From NCBI GenBank assembly GCA_016874005.1, contig VGVQ01000016.1, positions 1-64,000 on the forward strand: a DNA stretch of 64,000 bases, written 5' to 3'. The notes under the pieces were generated by a model, which was not told where the DNA came from, did no database searches, and saw only the letters and a list, made by a program, of their open reading frames with translations. Shown piece after piece: positions 60,514 through 64,000 of the stretch. The position numbers and the translations under genes were made by a program. Within the stretch, counting starts at the first letter, position 1, and every line of letters starts with the position of its first letter. The DNA is from Gemmatimonadota bacterium (lineage in GTDB: Bacteria; Gemmatimonadota; Gemmatimonadetes; Gemmatimonadales; GWC2-71-9).

Positions 60514-60956
60514 CGAACCCCCGAGTTGTGTTGTGTAACCTGACCAAACCACCGGTATCGACTGCTGCCGCCAACGACCCAACGCGAACCACCTTCCCGT
60601 GACTCGCGGTCGGGCGTCCCCACCGTGTGTCCTCCCCACCTGGCACGATGCGGATCTGTTACTGATTTCCGAAGGCCCTGAGGATGGTGCCCGATCCGCC
60701 AACTGGCAAGCCGCCCTTCCAGTCCGAACCCATCGCCTAGGCAACTGCCGCGCCGATTCCCGCACCGGCGGTATCCTTTTGCCCGGTAACGGGATAGCCC
60801 TTGCCTCCGCGGGCACCTGAGCGTCAGAACGACACAGACGTCATCGGGCCCGGTGTCGATTGGACACGCTGCGCGCTCCTGCTCGAAACGGACTTGTCGC
60901 CGACCATCGCCGCCCGCGCGCCACCTCCCAACACCCGCCCTCCTGACAGGCGCCTC
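60514..60956. other. 443-bp spacer between hutI and the SusC gene
   Basis: No convincing gene on either strand. It should contain the 3' end of the hut transcript and the SusCD promoter. I looked for riboswitch signatures (cobalamin, TPP) and found none; no clear -35/-10 could be chosen. Confidence 0.35.
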
Positions 60957-62171
60957 CTAACTGACCCACCGCCCGCCGAGCACGACGCCGCCCACCGCCT
61001 CGCGGCGAAAGTGGTAGAGCCACTGCTCCACCGACGGCGCATCGATCAGCACGAAGTCCGCCTGACGACCTGCCTCCAAGGTGCCCGCTTGGTCGGCCAG
61101 TCCAATGGCCCGGGCTGCCACCTGGGTCGCGCCCTTGAGCACCTCGGCCGGGGTCATCCGCTGGAGAGTGCACCCCAGCATCATGGCGAGATGGAGGTCG
61201 TAGCTCGGCGCCGACCCCGGATTGAAGTCGGTGGCCACCGCCACCGGGACTCCGGCCGCGATCAGGTCTCTGGCCTTGGTCGGCGCGACATTCAAATACA
61301 GCGAAGCGATCGGGAGTGTCACCGCCACCACGCCCGCCGCCGCCATGGCGGCAATTCCCTCCTGAGATACCTTTTCCAGGTGATCGGCCGAGGCGGCTCC
61401 GACCCGGGCAGCCAACTCGGCACCACCACCGGCCGTGATCTGGTCGGCGTGGAGCTTCGGCACCAGACCATGACGGCGGCCCGCTAACAAGATCCGAGTC
61501 GCCTGCTCGACCGTGAAGGCCGTGTCCTCGACGAACACGTCGCAGAACCGAGCCAGCCCGCCTTCGGCCGCGGCCGGGATGATCCGGTCGACGACCAATC
61601 CGACATAGCCGTCGGGGTCATCGCGGAACTCCGGCGGAACGGTATGGGCGGCCAGCAGCGTGGGAACCACCCGGCCGGGCCACCGGCTAGCCACCGTCCG
61701 GTAGACCTGCAACAGCCGGATTTCGGTGGCGAGATCGAGCCCGTAGCCCGTCTTTGCCTCGACCGTGGTCACGCCTAACGCCTGCATCCGGTCCAGAAAC
61801 CCGAGGCAGCGTGTCGCCAGCTCGGCCGCGGTGGCCGCCCGGGTCTTGACGACCGTCGAGAGAATCCCGCCGCCCCGCCTGGCGATGTCCAGGTAGCTGG
61901 CGCCAGCGAGCTTCTCGGCAAACTCCTCGGCCCGCCAGCCGGCAAAGGCCAGGTGGGTGTGGCAGTCGACCAGGCCGGGGATCACCATCTGGCCCCGGGC
62001 GTCCTCGACCGGCCAGTCTCGGTAGGCCGGCGGGAGTGCGGCCTCCGGACCAACCCACGCCACGGTGCCATCCTCCCAGGCGAGCGCCGCGTTGGGCACC
62101 GGGTGCACCTCGGCCTGCCCGCCGGCGGCCCGGCACTGGTAGAGGATCGCGATGTTTCGGAGAACGGGCAT
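60957..62171 (-). CDS. hutI: imidazolonepropionase
   Basis: The enzyme hydrolyses imidazolonepropionate to N-formimino-glutamate, third step of histidine degradation. 404 residues, amidohydrolase fold. Metal ligands are in PGLVDCHTHLAF (HxH), LLAAHTVPPEF, LHADQI, and ATDFNPGSAPS (Asp). Cytoplasmic. 6 bp after hutU, so in one operon with it. Its product is the substrate of FtcD (52151). Confidence 0.96.
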   Translation of the reverse strand: MPVLRNIAILYQCRAAGGQAEVHPVPNAALAWEDGTVAWVGPEAALPPAYRDWPVEDARGQMVIPGLVDCHTHLAFAGWRAEEFAEKLAGASYLDIARRGGGILSTVVKTRAATAAELATRCLGFLDRMQALGVTTVEAKTGYGLDLATEIRLLQVYRTVASRWPGRVVPTLLAAHTVPPEFRDDPDGYVGLVVDRIIPAAAEGGLARFCDVFVEDTAFTVEQATRILLAGRRHGLVPKLHADQITAGGGAELAARVGAASADHLEKVSQEGIAAMAAAGVVAVTLPIASLYLNVAPTKARDLIAAGVPVAVATDFNPGSAPSYDLHLAMMLGCTLQRMTPAEVLKGATQVAARAIGLADQAGTLEAGRQADFVLIDAPSVEQWLYHFRREAVGGVVLGGRWVS

Positions 62172-62177
62172 CGGGGC

Positions 62178-63863
62178 TCACGACGGACGGGGCCGCGCCC
62201 CGTCGGCGAGCATGGGCAGATCCACGCCCCGCTCGCGGGCCACCTCGATGGCCTCCTGGTAGCCGGCATCCGCGTGCCGCATGACGCCGGTGCCGGGATC
62301 CGCCGTCAACACCCGCCGCAGCCGCCGGTCCGCGGACTCGGTGCCATCCGCCACGATGACCATGCCGGCATGAATCGAGTAGCCGATCCCGACGCCCCCG
62401 CCGTGGTGCAGCGAGACCCAGCTGGCGCCGCAGGCGGTGTTGAGCATCGCGTTCAGAAGCGGCCAATCGGCGATGGCGTCCGAGCCGTCCTTCATCGCTT
62501 CCGTCTCCCGATTCGGCGACGCCACCGAGCCGCAGTCGAGATGATCGCGGCCGATGACGATCGGGGCTTCGACTTTGCCGTGCTTGACCAACCAGTTGAA
62601 TCGCTCGCCCATCTCGGCGCGCTCGCCATATTCGAGCCAGCAGATCCGAGCCGGCAGACCCTGGAAGTGGACCTTGGCGCGAGCCTGCTCGATCCAGCGC
62701 CGGAGCCCCTCGTGGCGCGGAAAGGTCGCCAGCACCGCGTCATCGGTGACCGCGATATCAGCCGGATTCCCGGACAGGGCGGCCCACCGAAACGGTCCCG
62801 CGCCGCGACAGAACAGCGGCCGGATGAAGGCCGGAACGAACCCCGGAAAGTCGAACGCTTCGGCCATCCCGCGCCGGTCGGCAACTTGCCCTCTCAGGTT
62901 GTTGCCGTAGTCGAAAACCACCGCCCCGGAACGCTTCAGGGCGAGCATGGCGGTGACATGGGCCACCATCGAATCGAGGACCCGTTCCTCGTACCCTCTC
63001 GGGTCACGCTCCCTCGTCACCGCCGCCGATTCGACCGTCTCGCCGATCGGGAGGTAACCGAGCCGCAGGTCGTGGGCCGAAGTCTGGTCGGTCACCACGT
63101 CGACCGCGACGCCGCGGCGGACCAGCTCCGGAAGAACCGTGGCAATGTTGCCAACCAGGCCGACCGACAACGCTCGCCGCTCGGTCTTTGCTTGGAGGAC
63201 GAGTCCGAGCGCGGTATCGAGATCGGTCTCCAAACGGTCGCAATAGCCGGTGGCCACCCGGCGTTCGATCCGGGTCGGATCGACGTCCACCCCGAGAAAC
63301 GCGGCCCCGTTCATGGTGGCGGCGAGCGGCTGAGCCCCACCCATGCCGCCGAGCCCCCCAGTCACCACGAGGCGGCCAGCGAGGGACCCGTCGAAGTGCT
63401 GCCGGGCACACTCGGCGAAGGTCTCGTAGGTCCCCTGGAGGATCCCCTGGGTTCCGATGTAGATCCACGAACCAGCAGTCATCTGGCCGTACATGGTCAG
63501 GCCGAGGTGATCGAGGCGGCGAAATTCGTCGATGGTGGCCCATCGGGGCACCAGGTGCGCGTTGGCGATGAGGACCCGGGGCGCTTCGTCGTGAGTTCGG
63601 AAGACGCCAACCGGCTTGCCGCTTTGGACCAGCAGCGTCTCGTCGTCGGCCAGACGGCGGAGGGTGGCGACGATGGCGTGGTAGGCGGCCCAATTGCGGG
63701 CCGCTTTGCCTCCGCCGCCGTAGACAATCAACTCCTCGGGCCGCTCGGCGACCTCCGGATCGAGGTTGTTCATCAACATCCGGAGGGCCGCTTCCTGGTG
63801 CCAGCCTCGGCAGGAGCGGGCCGGCCCTCGCGGAGCGCGGATCGGGTTGGCTGGAGCGGTCAT
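62178..63863 (-). CDS. hutU: urocanate hydratase
   Basis: The enzyme adds water to urocanate with NAD as an electrophile, second step of histidine degradation. 561 residues. [68 protein letters not shown], and the NAD-linked Cys region [14 protein letters not shown]... with [19 protein letters not shown]. The ATG overlaps the stop of the receiver-domain gene by 3 bp (ATGA), so it is linked to a signalling protein upstream. hutH, the first step, is not in view. Confidence 0.97.
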   Translation of the reverse strand: MTAPANPIRAPRGPARSCRGWHQEAALRMLMNNLDPEVAERPEELIVYGGGGKAARNWAAYHAIVATLRRLADDETLLVQSGKPVGVFRTHDEAPRVLIANAHLVPRWATIDEFRRLDHLGLTMYGQMTAGSWIYIGTQGILQGTYETFAECARQHFDGSLAGRLVVTGGLGGMGGAQPLAATMNGAAFLGVDVDPTRIERRVATGYCDRLETDLDTALGLVLQAKTERRALSVGLVGNIATVLPELVRRGVAVDVVTDQTSAHDLRLGYLPIGETVESAAVTRERDPRGYEERVLDSMVAHVTAMLALKRSGAVVFDYGNNLRGQVADRRGMAEAFDFPGFVPAFIRPLFCRGAGPFRWAALSGNPADIAVTDDAVLATFPRHEGLRRWIEQARAKVHFQGLPARICWLEYGERAEMGERFNWLVKHGKVEAPIVIGRDHLDCGSVASPNRETEAMKDGSDAIADWPLLNAMLNTACGASWVSLHHGGGVGIGYSIHAGMVIVADGTESADRRLRRVLTADPGTGVMRHADAGYQEAIEVARERGVDLPMLADGARPRPS

Positions 63864-64000
63864 TGGAACCGGGCTCGATCGATGACCCGCCGCACGGCCG
63901 CGGCCAGATCATCAGGAGTATAGGGTTTCTGGAGAAAAGTAGTCCGCGATGAAGCCGGCGGCACGAAGCTACCGGTGTATCCGGAGGTGAAGATGACCGG
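63860..64000 (-). CDS. receiver-domain protein, C-terminal end (partial)
   Basis: The last 46 residues are the end of a response-regulator receiver domain: [10 protein letters not shown] is the beta4 stretch with the Thr/Ser switch residue, [18 protein letters not shown] has the conserved Lys-Pro and the last helix. The gene ends with the receiver, so it is a hybrid histidine kinase or a single receiver rather than a DNA-binding regulator. The stop overlaps hutU (ATGA). It may respond to the substrate of the hut pathway. Confidence 0.85.
   Translation of the reverse strand, partial: PVIFTSGYTGSFVPPASSRTTFLQKPYTPDDLAAAVRRVIDRARFQ

Noticed and set aside
60514-60956. A riboswitch upstream of the SusC gene
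   Set aside because: Looked for conserved cobalamin-box or TPP-box strings, found none; only generic GC-rich inverted pieces.

Overview
The window is GC-rich (roughly two thirds G+C), densely packed chromosomal DNA with many 1-4 bp gene overlaps. A SusC/SusD outer-membrane pair, other TonB-type receptors and beta-barrels, exported peptidases, a three-subunit pnt transhydrogenase and a Methanosarcina-Cam-like carbonic anhydrase together suggest a Gram-negative member of the Gemmatimonadota. That assignment is inference from gene content. I see no prophage, insertion sequence, CRISPR array, rRNA or tRNA.

Layout. 1-2776: end of an unknown gene, a degenerate DraG-like protein, citrate synthase (gltA) and an unexplained 0.5 kb spacer. 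2777-8587: arginine decarboxylase (speA, apparently ATT-initiated), a divergent TIGR01777 epimerase running by overlaps into queC and queE, a frameshifted HD-family gene, and an exported gamma-carbonic anhydrase. 8736-12579: a GAF-GGDEF diguanylate cyclase overlapping a pseudokinase-kinase fusion, then cspA and infA sharing one terminator hairpin. 12648-18622: a five-gene overlapping operon (DUF971, small membrane protein, exported PIG-L deacetylase, MFS exporter, M3 peptidase). 18688-25433: aconitase, SulP-STAS transporter, and a TonB receptor broken at a run of nine G. 25760-28935: ZU5-like lipoprotein, TPR protein, TPR-HD-GYP protein. 29083-36201: a primary-type sigma factor with a clear promoter, a VTT membrane protein, a Tat-exported PLP enzyme, pntA1/pntA2/pntB and thrB. 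36206-41235: a peroxiredoxin with an in-frame TGA at the catalytic position (probable selenoprotein), ettA, and a broken glycogen phosphorylase/GH57 chimera. 41198-46356: a secreted LVIVD propeller protein, an outer-membrane barrel, and aguB/aguA. 46472-56042: PurD-like ligase, AbgT transporter, creatininase-family hydrolase, exported amidase, ftcD and an S9 peptidase. 56120-64000: SusD, SusC, hutI, hutU and the end of a receiver-domain protein.

How the genes work together. speA, aguA and aguB make up the arginine-agmatine-carbamoylputrescine-putrescine route. hutU, hutI and ftcD are three steps of histidine breakdown, placed beside a peptide-uptake-like set (SusCD, S9 peptidase, amidase). 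gltA and acnA are consecutive TCA enzymes. Cyclic-di-GMP turnover has a synthase (8736) and a TPR-fused HD-GYP hydrolase (27346), each overlapping a second signalling protein.

The most notable results are the likely exported 1-Sec peroxiredoxin with a SECIS-like hairpin, a recurrent TANNNT motif exactly six bases before start codons that suggests leaderless mRNAs, and three broken genes (G9 tract, HD frameshift, glgP/GH57 fusion) that could be biology or assembly error.
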